The notes under the pieces are model-generated. The model worked only from the letters and a program-made list of their open reading frames with translations. It was not told the DNA's origin and did no database searches. A stretch of 64,000 nt of DNA. Source: Hyphomicrobiales bacterium (GTDB taxonomy: Bacteria > Pseudomonadota > Alphaproteobacteria > Rhizobiales > Rhizobiaceae). The translations under genes and the position numbers were made by a program. Location of the stretch: positions 1 to 64,000 of the forward strand of contig UICE01000011.1 of assembly GCA_900471815.1 (NCBI GenBank). The letters run 5' to 3'. Of the stretch, positions 20,518 through 28,784 are shown piece by piece (position 1 is the stretch's first letter; each line of letters begins with the position of its first letter).

Positions 20518-21803
20518 TGGCCGCGATCCCGCTCCTTGAAGAACTGGCCGGTGGTCCGTCTGCGCATATCATTGCGCAGTTGTCGGGCATGGATTCTTCG
20601 CGCGATGCGACAAAGCAGTTCGAGGAAACTCTTAGCACGCACGCCATTCCCCGCAAGCTTTCCATCTATTCGGCTTCCGCCGGTTTTGAACTCCTTGATG
20701 AGCTGGAATATCTCACCTACCGGACGATCGAGCCAAACATCTTTTTCAATCCTCGGTTTCTGGCGCCCGCCATGCCACGCCTCGATGACAGGCAGGTCCG
20801 GTTCATGGTTATGCGCGACGAGAACGACATCAAAAGCCGCCTGCGCTTCCTGATGCCCTACACGATAGAGCGCCCGGGCTTTGCTTTTTCAGGTTCGATC
20901 CTGCGCGCTTGGGCGACGCCGTTTGGACCACAGGGAACGCCCTTGATCGATCGCGACGACCCCGTTGGCGTTCTGAATGATCTCTTCGACATGCTGGGCC
21001 GCAAACATCTGAAACTACCGGAAATCCTGGTTTTCCCGGATATGCTGCTCGACCGCCCGGTGGCGCAGCTTATCCGTTCAATAGCCATGGAACGTAACCT
21101 GCCACTGGTCACGACGCACCAGATGGAACGTCCCGCAATTGAAAGTACCAAAGAGGGGGCCGAATATTTACGCGAAGCCATTGGCGCAAAACATACCAAG
21201 GAGTACCGCCGGCTCTGGCGGCGTCTCTCAGAAAAAGGCGCCCTCACTTACGTCGTCAGCCGTAGCGAAGAGGATATAAGACGCAAACTCGAGGATTTCC
21301 TGGCACTGGAAGCCAGTGGCTGGAAGGGACAGCGCGGCTCGGCGATGGCCGTAGACCGGTTCCGTGCGGCCTTTGCACGTGAGGCCGTCAACAATCTTGC
21401 TGCACGTGATCTGGCTCGCATCCATACGCTGGAATTGGATGGCAAAGTAATTGCGGTGCTGATCGTGTTCATCGAAGCGGGCGACGCGTGGACTTGGAAA
21501 ACCGCCTATGATGAGCGTTTGGCGAGTTTCTCGCCGGGTGTTCTTTTGATGATTGAAGTGCTGAAGAATCATTTGGAAGATCCCAATATTGACCGGACCG
21601 ATTCTTGCGCCGTGCCGGATCACCCCGTTGCGTCTCGTCTTTTCCAGGAGCGGGAGAAAATCGGAACTCTGGTCATCGGCCTTACCCCGCAAGCAGATCG
21701 CGCCACCCGGCAGGCGGCTTCGCAGATCCACCTTTACCGGCGCACCCAGAATATTGCCCGCCTCATGCGCGAGCGCTTGCGCAATTTGACCGGACGAAAC
21801 TAG
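20517..21803 (+). CDS. GNAT-fold acyltransferase of the BcsL/CelD type (Acetyltransf_6)
   Basis: 428 residues. The C-terminal half has the family landmark LEASGWKGQRGSA, followed by a region with LELDGKVIAVLIVF and WTWKTAYDERLASFSPGVLLMIE, as in the GNAT-like proteins linked to polysaccharide acylation (CelD/BcsL). The acceptor is unknown; its coupling to a flippase gene suggests an exported polysaccharide or lipid-linked sugar, which is inference. The last four bases (CTAG, 21800-21803) are shared with the stop codon of the convergent sulfotransferase gene. Confidence 0.82.
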   Translation: MAAIPLLEELAGGPSAHIIAQLSGMDSSRDATKQFEETLSTHAIPRKLSIYSASAGFELLDELEYLTYRTIEPNIFFNPRFLAPAMPRLDDRQVRFMVMRDENDIKSRLRFLMPYTIERPGFAFSGSILRAWATPFGPQGTPLIDRDDPVGVLNDLFDMLGRKHLKLPEILVFPDMLLDRPVAQLIRSIAMERNLPLVTTHQMERPAIESTKEGAEYLREAIGAKHTKEYRRLWRRLSEKGALTYVVSRSEEDIRRKLEDFLALEASGWKGQRGSAMAVDRFRAAFAREAVNNLAARDLARIHTLELDGKVIAVLIVFIEAGDAWTWKTAYDERLASFSPGVLLMIEVLKNHLEDPNIDRTDSCAVPDHPVASRLFQEREKIGTLVIGLTPQADRATRQAASQIHLYRRTQNIARLMRERLRNLTGRN

Positions 21804-22588
21804 ACCCTTTCTTGCTTATGCTTGGCATAGCCCAGATTTATCAGATGGCGCATGACATCGGCCGGAACATCAGCATCTGAAAACTGGTCATGATATGCTC
21901 CCGTATGCTCGAAGGGGTTTTCAGATACGTGGTCCCCATTGTTTTCGGCATCCGACCCCAACAGCACATAAGCAGCATGCCCGGCGCTCTGCAGTGTAAA
22001 CCCGCAATAGTCGGCAATGTCTGCGGCGATCTTCTCGGGATACTGCAGCAAGTCTTCCTGTCTTATTGCAAGGTGATCAACCCGATCTTTCCATGAAAGC
22101 CAGGCTTCAATGGAATTCACCCACCGTTTGAAACCCGGACCGGGATCTTTCTCTATGGTCTTGCGCAACATGCTGGCGACAACGTCGCGCCCATCACGAT
22201 AAATGTAGATAATTTTGGCATCAGGAAAATGGGCTTTGACAGCGTCAACGTGGAAAACATAATCCGACCACTTGTCTCCCCAACGCCAAGCATCACGCCT
22301 GCCATAGACCGAGTGCAAGGCTGCCGAATAACCTTGCTCCGCCTCCAAACCTGTCAGCTCGATTTTATAGTGCCAGAACTGCAGCCAAAGGTTTTTCTCC
22401 ACTTGAGCACGTTTGTTCTCAAGCCACTCAGCCAATGAAAACTGCTCTTGCCAAGCGGGCCACGCAAACAATGCCCATTCATTGGAAATCATCATTCCAT
22501 TATCGTTCAAAATCCGGACAATCGCGGTCGTACCACTTCTTTGACACCCGCAAACTATTATCGGGCTGCCTTCAGCATGTTCATTCAT
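21800..22588 (-). CDS. Sulfotransferase family protein
   Basis: 262 residues. The 5'-phosphosulfate loop is at the N-terminus (CGCQRSGTTAIVRIL, about residues 13-27), and the 3'-phosphate region appears as KIIYIYRDGRDVVASM. These match PAPS-dependent sulfotransferases. A trailing region with VDHLAIRQEDLLQYPEKI is also usual. The acceptor is not known; beside a flippase and an acyltransferase it may sulfate a glycan, Nod-factor-like lipid or exopolysaccharide. The gene reads as AT-richer than its neighbours, and could have been acquired. No partner such as cysDNC is nearby. Confidence 0.85.
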   Translation of the reverse strand: MNEHAEGSPIIVCGCQRSGTTAIVRILNDNGMMISNEWALFAWPAWQEQFSLAEWLENKRAQVEKNLWLQFWHYKIELTGLEAEQGYSAALHSVYGRRDAWRWGDKWSDYVFHVDAVKAHFPDAKIIYIYRDGRDVVASMLRKTIEKDPGPGFKRWVNSIEAWLSWKDRVDHLAIRQEDLLQYPEKIAADIADYCGFTLQSAGHAAYVLLGSDAENNGDHVSENPFEHTGAYHDQFSDADVPADVMRHLINLGYAKHKQERV

Positions 22589-22830
22589 TAATCTTCCCCA
22601 ATTTAGATTTATTTTCTACAGGATCGGAAGAACTCACAATACAGATCACGACAAAATAGCCCCCAACACATTGATTTAATATTGTATCTTCTCGCCCTTG
22701 AGAAATTTGATCGAGCAAAAGACAGCGCGATGGCGCCGCCCTGAGAAAACATCTCAACTGAAATCCGTTTCACACACGGCCCATCACGCGCTAAACAGAC
22801 GACTACCGCTGATCAATTGGAATGAAGCCT

Positions 22831-24063
22831 ATGACCGATACAGTTACCGACCGCTTTCTTCGCTATGTGGTGATCGACACCCAGTCGGATGCCAGTTCTT
22901 CAACACAGCCCACGACCCAGAAGCAGCTTGATCTTGGCCGCATACTTGTCGCTGAACTGCTCGAAATTGGCCTGACCGACGCCCATCTGGACGAACATGG
23001 TTATGTCTATGCAACCATCCCCTCCAATGTCGACAAGGACGTGCCGGTCATTTGTTTCTGTTCGCACATGGATACGGCGCCCGATTTCACAGGGACAAAT
23101 GTGAAGCCCCAACATGTGCTGAATTATCAAGGCAGGGACATTCAGCTGACCGGAGATACGCAGCAGGTCATTCGCGTGAAAGATCATCCTGTCCTGCTTG
23201 ATCAGATTGGCAACGACATCATCACAACCGACGGCACCACTTTGCTTGGAGCCGACGACAAAGCGGGTCTCGCCGAGATCATGACGGCTGCCCAAATCCT
23301 CATGGATAATCCCGACATCAAACATGGCACCATTCGCATCCTGTTTGCGCCGGATGAGGAAGTAGGGCGCGGCGCTGACAAGGTTGACCTTGAAAAGCTC
23401 GGTGCGCAATTTGCCTATACTGTCGACGGTGAAACCGCCGGACATATTGAAGACGAGACATTCTCGGCAGATGGCGTTGAGATCACCATTCAGGGTGTCG
23501 CAATCCATCCGGGTTTTGCCAAGGACAAGATGGAAAACGCCATCAAGATCGCCAGCGCGATTATTGCCGCTTTACCCAAGAATATTGCCCCCGAAACGAC
23601 TGAAGGCCGCGAGGGTTTTATTCATCCGGTCAATATTACGGGTTCCATGGAAAAGGCCACGCTCGCCCTTATCATCCGTGACTTTAACGATGAGGGTCTG
23701 GCGGTAAAGGAAGCCATGCTGGAAGATCTGGTCAAGAAAGTGATCTCCGATTTCCCCGGCTCTTCTTACAAATTCACTGTGAAACAGCAGTATCGCAATA
23801 TGAAAGCGATTCTCGACCGGAACCCCGAGATCGTGGAAAACGCAATCGAAGCGATTCGGCGCGCGGGCATGAAACCCGTGCGCGGCAGCATAAGAGGTGG
23901 CACGGATGGCTCAAGACTATCCTATATGGGCCTTCCTTGCGCAAACCTCTTTGCCGGCGGCCATGCCTTTCACTCGCCGCTAGAATGGATCAGCAGGCAG
24001 GACATGGAAAAAGCGGTCAAAACAATCGTGGAATTGGCAAAAATATGGGAGGAACGCGCGTGA
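22831..24063 (+). CDS. pepT: Peptidase T (tripeptidase)
   Basis: 410 residues from ATG 22831 (MTDTVTDRFLRYVVIDTQS); an in-frame ATG at 22822 would add three residues. PepT is a cytoplasmic dinuclear-zinc aminopeptidase of family M20B that removes the N-terminal residue of tripeptides. Metal-ligand and catalytic regions are present: CSHMDTAPDF, LGADDKAGLAEIM, APDEEVGRG, and the C-terminal AGGHAFHSPLEW. It is divergent from the sulfotransferase gene with 242 bases between, in which no gene is seen. Confidence 0.95.
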   Translation: MTDTVTDRFLRYVVIDTQSDASSSTQPTTQKQLDLGRILVAELLEIGLTDAHLDEHGYVYATIPSNVDKDVPVICFCSHMDTAPDFTGTNVKPQHVLNYQGRDIQLTGDTQQVIRVKDHPVLLDQIGNDIITTDGTTLLGADDKAGLAEIMTAAQILMDNPDIKHGTIRILFAPDEEVGRGADKVDLEKLGAQFAYTVDGETAGHIEDETFSADGVEITIQGVAIHPGFAKDKMENAIKIASAIIAALPKNIAPETTEGREGFIHPVNITGSMEKATLALIIRDFNDEGLAVKEAMLEDLVKKVISDFPGSSYKFTVKQQYRNMKAILDRNPEIVENAIEAIRRAGMKPVRGSIRGGTDGSRLSYMGLPCANLFAGGHAFHSPLEWISRQDMEKAVKTIVELAKIWEERA

Positions 24064-24167
24064 GGATGGCTCATCGCTTCATGCGTCCGCGTTGCCCACA
24101 AGTGGGCTAACGGTAATCTCATTGAACATTCCTCAATTAAGTTTCTATAGAGTTCGGAGGAAACACA

Positions 24168-24602
24168 TTGGGGGGGGAAATGATCGTCTGTGGAGTTGAC
24201 TTAAAATCAAGTGAAGCGCGGCTAGTTTTGGTCTCGGTGGAGAACAACGACCCACATCTCATACCGTGTAAAACAAAGAAGCTCACTTTAGGAGACGATA
24301 AAGACAGCAGCGCTATCAAGTCGTTCCTTCAAGCCATAAAAACCTTTGCCCACGAAAACGGTGTCGCTGTTTTTGCAATTAAAGCGAGAGCGAAAGGCGG
24401 GCAAATGGGTGGAGGAGCTATATCATTTAAAATTGAAACACTCTTTCAGCTTTCAGATTGTGACGTGGTATTTGTCAACGCTACCGCGCTGTCAAAATTT
24501 TCAAAGACAAACTTGGGAGGGATTCCAGACGGCGTACTAAAGTACCAATACGATGCCTACCGTTGCGGAGTGTTCCAGCTCGCCAAAGCCGGAAGATTAT
24601 AA
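24168..24602 (+). CDS. DUF3010 family protein
   Basis: 144 residues from TTG 24168 or 140 from ATG 24180. The TTG has a textbook Shine-Dalgarno (GGAGG, 24156-24160, 7-base spacing); the ATG is preceded by a run of G two bases away. The sequence (IVCGVDLKSSEARLVLVS, KARAKGGQMGGGAISFK, DCDVVFVNATALSKFSK) agrees with DUF3010, whose function is unknown. The opening beta-hairpin with an Asp (GVD) and a later Lys/Glu region resemble RNase H/actin-like folds, but that is only a suspicion. Its TAA overlaps the ATG of the kinase gene by one base (TAATG). Confidence 0.8.
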   Translation: MGGEMIVCGVDLKSSEARLVLVSVENNDPHLIPCKTKKLTLGDDKDSSAIKSFLQAIKTFAHENGVAVFAIKARAKGGQMGGGAISFKIETLFQLSDCDVVFVNATALSKFSKTNLGGIPDGVLKYQYDAYRCGVFQLAKAGRL

Positions 24603-25675
24603 TGGCTCTGGATTTTTCGCTTTTGCCGGAGTCCATCAGGCAAAAAGCCGAGGAGCTGACCAAAAATATAGAATTCAAACTGATGAACGACAAGGGAGCC
24701 AACGGTCATGTGCTGATCGGCTACAACACGCTCCTAAAGCGCGATGTCGTTGTAAAGTTCTACTATTGGGGTAACGGAGATCATGCAGAACCCGCCGTAC
24801 TCGCTCAACTCGAATCCGATCACATTCTTAAGGTATATCATGCTGAAAGCATCAATAAAGACGATGCGTTTTTTATGACGCAGTATTGCACGTCTGGTGA
24901 CTTAGACGACGCCTTGAAGAGTCGAAAATTTGGGACTGTTGAGGCGATTGATGTACTGAGCCAGATTGCAGGCGGGGCAAGCTTTTTGCATGGGAATGGC
25001 TACCTACACCGTGACTTGAAGCCTGCAAATATCTTTTGTTTGTCCAAGGACAAGTTCGTAATTGGAGATTTTGGTTCTGTTGTCGTCCAGAACGACGAGG
25101 GCTACGCAAAAACACTAACCCGACATTCGCTTCTTTATCGCCCACCTGAAGAGCTCGAAGAGAAACGGTCGTATCGTGAAGGAGATATATATCAGCTGGG
25201 TATGATTTTTTATCAACTCTTAGGTGGTCACCTGCCCTACGAAGAACGTGCATGGCTTTCTGAAAAAGAGGCCATAAAATATGACGGCCTCGGCGGTTGG
25301 GAACAGCAAAATTATGCCACGTCGATCATCGAATCAAAAATTGTTCGAGATCGTGTCGTTAATCGCTCAACGCTTCCCGCATGGGTACCGGCTGGTCTTA
25401 AAACGGTGGTTAGAAGATGCTGCGCTACCAAACGCGAAGACCGTTATTCATCAGTCGCAGATCTGGTAGTACAATTAAATAATTTGAGAAGTACAGTTCC
25501 CGAATGGCGCGTTGGCGAAAATCCCATACTACATCGGGGCAAGAGACGGTTTCGTATCGTCCCACACAAAGGCAGCTATGTCATTGAAAAGTGTATTGGC
25601 GCTCAATGGAGAAAGGACCGGACTTTCTTACCAGAGACTTTGTTTGATGCAGTCAAATTCGCAGAGCAGCTTTAA
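24602..25675 (+). CDS. Eukaryotic-type serine/threonine protein kinase
   Basis: 357 residues from ATG 24602 (MALDFSLLPESIRQ). Kinase motifs are complete: Gly-rich loop region (KGANGHVLIG, 31-40), ATP-binding Lys52 (VVVKFY), HRDLKPANIF with catalytic Asp138, DFG (156-158), PPE (181-183) and Asp195. The C-terminal ~55 residues (from about 303) form a small extra region with RGKRRFRIVPHKGSYVIEK, which I do not recognise. There is no membrane span, so it is cytoplasmic, unlike PASTA-type kinases. It is coupled to the DUF3010 gene. The pair is AT-richer than its surroundings and lies beside tRNA-Leu. Confidence 0.88.
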   Translation: MALDFSLLPESIRQKAEELTKNIEFKLMNDKGANGHVLIGYNTLLKRDVVVKFYYWGNGDHAEPAVLAQLESDHILKVYHAESINKDDAFFMTQYCTSGDLDDALKSRKFGTVEAIDVLSQIAGGASFLHGNGYLHRDLKPANIFCLSKDKFVIGDFGSVVVQNDEGYAKTLTRHSLLYRPPEELEEKRSYREGDIYQLGMIFYQLLGGHLPYEERAWLSEKEAIKYDGLGGWEQQNYATSIIESKIVRDRVVNRSTLPAWVPAGLKTVVRRCCATKREDRYSSVADLVVQLNNLRSTVPEWRVGENPILHRGKRRFRIVPHKGSYVIEKCIGAQWRKDRTFLPETLFDAVKFAEQL

Positions 25676-25783
25676 TTCTCTACTCTATTGAGTCCTAGAC
25701 AAGCCTACATCATACTTTGGTGTCCGCCGTGAGCCACGTATGGATGCTCAACGCCCTGCTTAAATGATGTCGTGAAAAGCCTC

Positions 25784-25868
25784 TGGTGCCCCTTGCCGGA
25801 ATCGAACCAGCACTCCTTGCGGAACCTGATTTTGAGTCAGGCGCGTCTACCAATTCCGCCAAAGGGGC
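25784..25868 (-). tRNA. tRNA-Leu (anticodon CAA)
   Basis: On the minus strand an 85-nt class II tRNA folds: acceptor GCCCCTT/AAGGGGC, D arm with GGAATTGGTAGACGC, anticodon stem CCTGA/TCAGG with loop CTCAAAA (anticodon CAA, reading UUG), a long variable arm (TTCCGCAAGGAGT), T arm GCTGG-TTCGATT-CCGGC, discriminator A and an encoded CCA. It lies between the kinase gene and the VTT-domain gene. The 254 bases from 25869 to 26122 hold no visible gene, only a small AACACA/TGTGTT hairpin at 25968-25983. Confidence 0.97.
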
Positions 25869-26122
25869 CGCCAAAAAGCGTCGGAGATGAGCGAACTCAA
25901 CTCCGTGACAGCCAAATACATGCAGAGGGCACCTTCGGTCAACAGCAATAAAAGCTTTTATCGCGGATAACACACTCGTGTGTTGCCCCTGCCCGCGGTC
26001 AAAGCTAGAGGCGGGTGCAAGAATACCTGCCAGCGAGGTTGCGAAAATTGATCGTCCCGATTCCATTTGGCGAATGTTTGCTCTAAGAGACCTTGCATAT
26101 TTACTCCAGGCGGGAACCGATA

Positions 26123-26713
26123 ATGCTGCGCAGACTGTATGATTGGACAATGTCACTGGCCGCGCGCAAGTCGGCTGAAGCATGGCTTGCGGTCATTGCC
26201 TTTGTCGAAAGCTCTGTTTTCCTCGTTCCCGCAGACGTGCTTTATCTGCCGATGGCCCTTGCCCGTCCCGAACGGGCCTATCGCTATGCGCTGGTTGCCA
26301 CTATTGCCTCTGTGCTTGGCGGAATAGCCGGCTGGATGCTGGGCTTTTATGCTTATGAAACCCTCGCCAAGCCGATACTTGAAATGTATGGCAAGCTTGA
26401 TGCCTTTGAGGCCATGCGCGGCTCCACCAGCGCTGACGCGATCCTGCTCCTGCTTGTAACATCGGGACTTGCTCACCTGCCTCCCATCAAGATAGTCACC
26501 ATTCTTTCAGGCGCGGCGGGTATCAACATCTGGCTGTTCATCGTCTCGGCAATTATCGCACGCGGTGCGCGCTTCTTCTTTCTCGCATGGCTTTTGCGCC
26601 GTTACGGCGAACCGATCCGCGATTTTATCGAAAAACGCCTCGGACTCATTGCCGGTGCAGCGGCACTCATCCTGATTCTGCTCTACGCCGTGTTCCATTA
26701 TCTTCATCTGTAG
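26123..26713 (+). CDS. YqaA-type membrane protein of the SNARE-associated/VTT (DedA-like) family
   Basis: 196 residues from ATG 26123 (MLRRLYDWTMSLAARK). The VESSVFLVPADVLYLPMALARP and GGIAGWMLGFYAYETLAKP segments match YqaA/DedA-like proteins; about five membrane spans are predicted. Members of the superfamily are linked to lipid translocation and membrane integrity; the specific role of YqaA proteins is unclear. It is followed 30 bases later by dsbB, so the two are probably co-transcribed. Confidence 0.88.
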   Translation: MLRRLYDWTMSLAARKSAEAWLAVIAFVESSVFLVPADVLYLPMALARPERAYRYALVATIASVLGGIAGWMLGFYAYETLAKPILEMYGKLDAFEAMRGSTSADAILLLLVTSGLAHLPPIKIVTILSGAAGINIWLFIVSAIIARGARFFFLAWLLRRYGEPIRDFIEKRLGLIAGAAALILILLYAVFHYLHL

Positions 26714-26743
26714 TTGCGTCAATTCAAGAGGACCAGCGCCGTC

Positions 26744-27241
26744 ATGATCAATACCAAACCCCATTTGAAGACCGCACTTTTTCTGCTGCTGGCCATGATT
26801 GTCACAGTCGGCTCGGCATTGGGTTTTCAACATATTGGCGGCTATCTCCCCTGCAAGCTATGCCTTGAGCAGCGCTATCCCTATTATGCCGGTATCCCCC
26901 TGATGGTGCTGGCGGTCGCTTCATCTTCCCTGAAATGGCCTGCAGGTCTGACGCGATTGCTTCTGGCTCTGGGCGGCCTGCTCATGCTCATTGGCCTTGG
27001 TCTTGCAATATTTCATGCGGGCGTGGAGTGGAAATTCTGGGCGGGCCCAACTGATTGCACGGCGGTGGCAATGTCGATCACAACGGACGCAGGCAGCCTT
27101 CTAAGCGATATGAATTCTGTTCGCCCGCCTGCATGCGATACCGCTGCTCTGCGCGTTCTCGGCCTGTCCTTTGCTGGCTGGAATGCCATTGCAAGCTTGG
27201 TTCTGATGATCGTAGCATTTCGCGGCGCAGCGAAATCCTAA
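26744..27241 (+). CDS. dsbB: Disulfide bond formation protein B
   Basis: 165 residues from ATG 26744 (MINTKPHLKTALFLLL). Four membrane spans are predicted. The first redox pair is in CKLCLEQRYPYY after the first span; a second loop carries further Cys residues (DCTAVA, PACDTAAL). DsbB re-oxidises DsbA and passes electrons to quinones. The open frame begins at a TTG (26714) but the ATG fits the family. It follows the YqaA gene. Confidence 0.9.
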   Translation: MINTKPHLKTALFLLLAMIVTVGSALGFQHIGGYLPCKLCLEQRYPYYAGIPLMVLAVASSSLKWPAGLTRLLLALGGLLMLIGLGLAIFHAGVEWKFWAGPTDCTAVAMSITTDAGSLLSDMNSVRPPACDTAALRVLGLSFAGWNAIASLVLMIVAFRGAAKS

Positions 27242-27399
27242 ATCTAATCCACAACGCAGAAACCTTCTGAAAATTCATCCCGATGAGTCAGGTGATGTGA
27301 TTTTTGAGAACCGTAGCGCAGCGAACTCTCGGGTTCGTGAGCAACGGAAGCGCAGAAAATTGCAACAGATGGCCATCGGGGTGGATTGGCAGGAGGTTT

Positions 27400-27957
27400 C
27401 TACGGCTCCAGCTCGACATCCCAATAAAGATAATCCATCCAGCTTTCATGCAGATGGTTTGGCGGGAACATGCGGCCATTATTATGCAGATCGTGAACTG
27501 TCGGCGGGTAAGGCTTTTGCCTCGGCCACATCTTGGCGCGATCCGGCATAAGGCCTCCCTTGCGTAGATTGCAGGGCGAACAGGCAGCGACAACATTTTC
27601 CCAAACTGTTTCGCCACCGGCGCAACGGGGGATGACATGGTCGAATGTCAGATCTTCTTCCGATCCGCAATATTGGCATTCGAAGCGATCGCGCAGGAAA
27701 ACATTAAACCGCGTAAAAGCCGGGTTGCGCGACGGCTTGATATAGCTTTTCAGCGAAACGACACTTGGCAAACGCATCGCGAATGAAGGCGACGAGACTT
27801 CATGCTCATATTCGGCCACGATATTCACACGGTCAAGAAAAACCGCCTTGATCGCGTCCTGCCAGGACCAAAGCGACAAGGGATAATAACTGAGCGGACG
27901 ATAGTCCGCATTAAGTACCAGAGCCGGCAGTCCGTCCGGCGAGACGGCTATTGTCAA
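27400..27957 (-). CDS. HNH endonuclease
   Basis: 185 residues. The central region has the HNH nuclease core with zinc cysteines: CQYCGSEEDLTFDHVIPRC and, after it, NVVAACSPCNLRKG. This Alphaproteobacterial type is conserved as a chromosomal single gene (MTIAVSPDGLPALVLNADYRPL) and is not a mobile-element nuclease; its biological role is not known. It is on the minus strand beside a DNA glycosylase gene, 108 bases upstream, so a role in DNA repair is possible, but no more than that. Confidence 0.92.
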   Translation of the reverse strand: MTIAVSPDGLPALVLNADYRPLSYYPLSLWSWQDAIKAVFLDRVNIVAEYEHEVSSPSFAMRLPSVVSLKSYIKPSRNPAFTRFNVFLRDRFECQYCGSEEDLTFDHVIPRCAGGETVWENVVAACSPCNLRKGGLMPDRAKMWPRQKPYPPTVHDLHNNGRMFPPNHLHESWMDYLYWDVELEP

Positions 27958-28065
27958 GGAATCAACTCCAATCCAACCATCAGGCCTTCATATTGTAAGC
28001 TTGACGTGACAGGAATGTGAAGCGAATTGCTGCGCGGCAGCAGAAAAAGCACCGTTATTTCAACT

Positions 28066-28710
28066 TCATGCGACGGGTGTAGCATCACGGCCACGGGTTG
28101 CGGCGTAGTAAGCCCAGAAAAGTCTGGCAGCCACACCCCGCCAAGGCGACCAGCGCTCGGCAAAAATCTTCAATGTTTTCGAATCCGGCCGCACTGATTC
28201 GCCATATGCATGCGCATAGGCATGTTGAAGCGCGACATCCCCTGCGGGAAAGACATCCGCATGACCGGCTGAAAAAAGCAGATAGACCTCGGCGGTCCAT
28301 GGGCCAATCCCCTTGACGTTCGTCATCACCTGCATCGCCTCTTCGATGGGCCGCTCACAAAGGTCGAACAGGTCGAGTTCGCTGGCGATGATCGACTGGC
28401 TTATCCGGGCGAGTGTCGCCTGCTTGGCGCGGGAAAGACCCGCGATTCGCCACGCTTCCTCGCCTCCTGCCAGATAGTTTTCCGGCGTCAGCGGGTCGAT
28501 AACGCCAATGAGGCGTTTCCATATAGAATCGGCGCTCGCCTTGGACACCTGCTGGGAAACGATGACCGATGCCAGGCTTTCAAAACCCGGCGCGGAGCGA
28601 CGCAAAGGCAACGGTCCAGCCTTCTCTGCAATCACCGCCAGTTCGGGATGAGCGCGCAACAGGTCCGCAAGGCCTTCGGCAATATCGTCGAGTGTATCAA
28701 TTCTGCGCAT
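28066..28710 (-). CDS. DNA-3-methyladenine glycosylase II (AlkA-like)
   Basis: 214 residues. The helix-hairpin-helix is TNVKGIGPWTAEVYLL and the catalytic Asp follows in FPAGDVALQHAY, the standard HhH-GPD arrangement. It excises alkylated bases in base-excision repair. It is shorter than E. coli AlkA because it lacks the N-terminal TBP-like domain, as is common for this subfamily. It is divergent from gluQ with 74 bases between the two starts. Confidence 0.92.
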   Translation of the reverse strand: MRRIDTLDDIAEGLADLLRAHPELAVIAEKAGPLPLRRSAPGFESLASVIVSQQVSKASADSIWKRLIGVIDPLTPENYLAGGEEAWRIAGLSRAKQATLARISQSIIASELDLFDLCERPIEEAMQVMTNVKGIGPWTAEVYLLFSAGHADVFPAGDVALQHAYAHAYGESVRPDSKTLKIFAERWSPWRGVAARLFWAYYAATRGRDATPVA

Positions 28711-28784
28711 ATGTCTTCATCCTTGCATGATCCGGCAAACACCGTATCAATGAGTGTGAACAACGCCAAGAATGTCCAGCGCGC

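Noticed and set aside
24064-24167. Search for a tRNA-Leu 3'-end repeat marking the left end of an island
   Set aside because: No match to the last 20 bases of the tRNA gene was found here, so att sites are not annotated. Only a small GCCCAC/GTGGGC hairpin is visible (24094-24107).
24873-25253. Minus-strand open frame inside the kinase gene
   Set aside because: The kinase motifs on the plus strand run through this interval without interruption, so this is a shadow.
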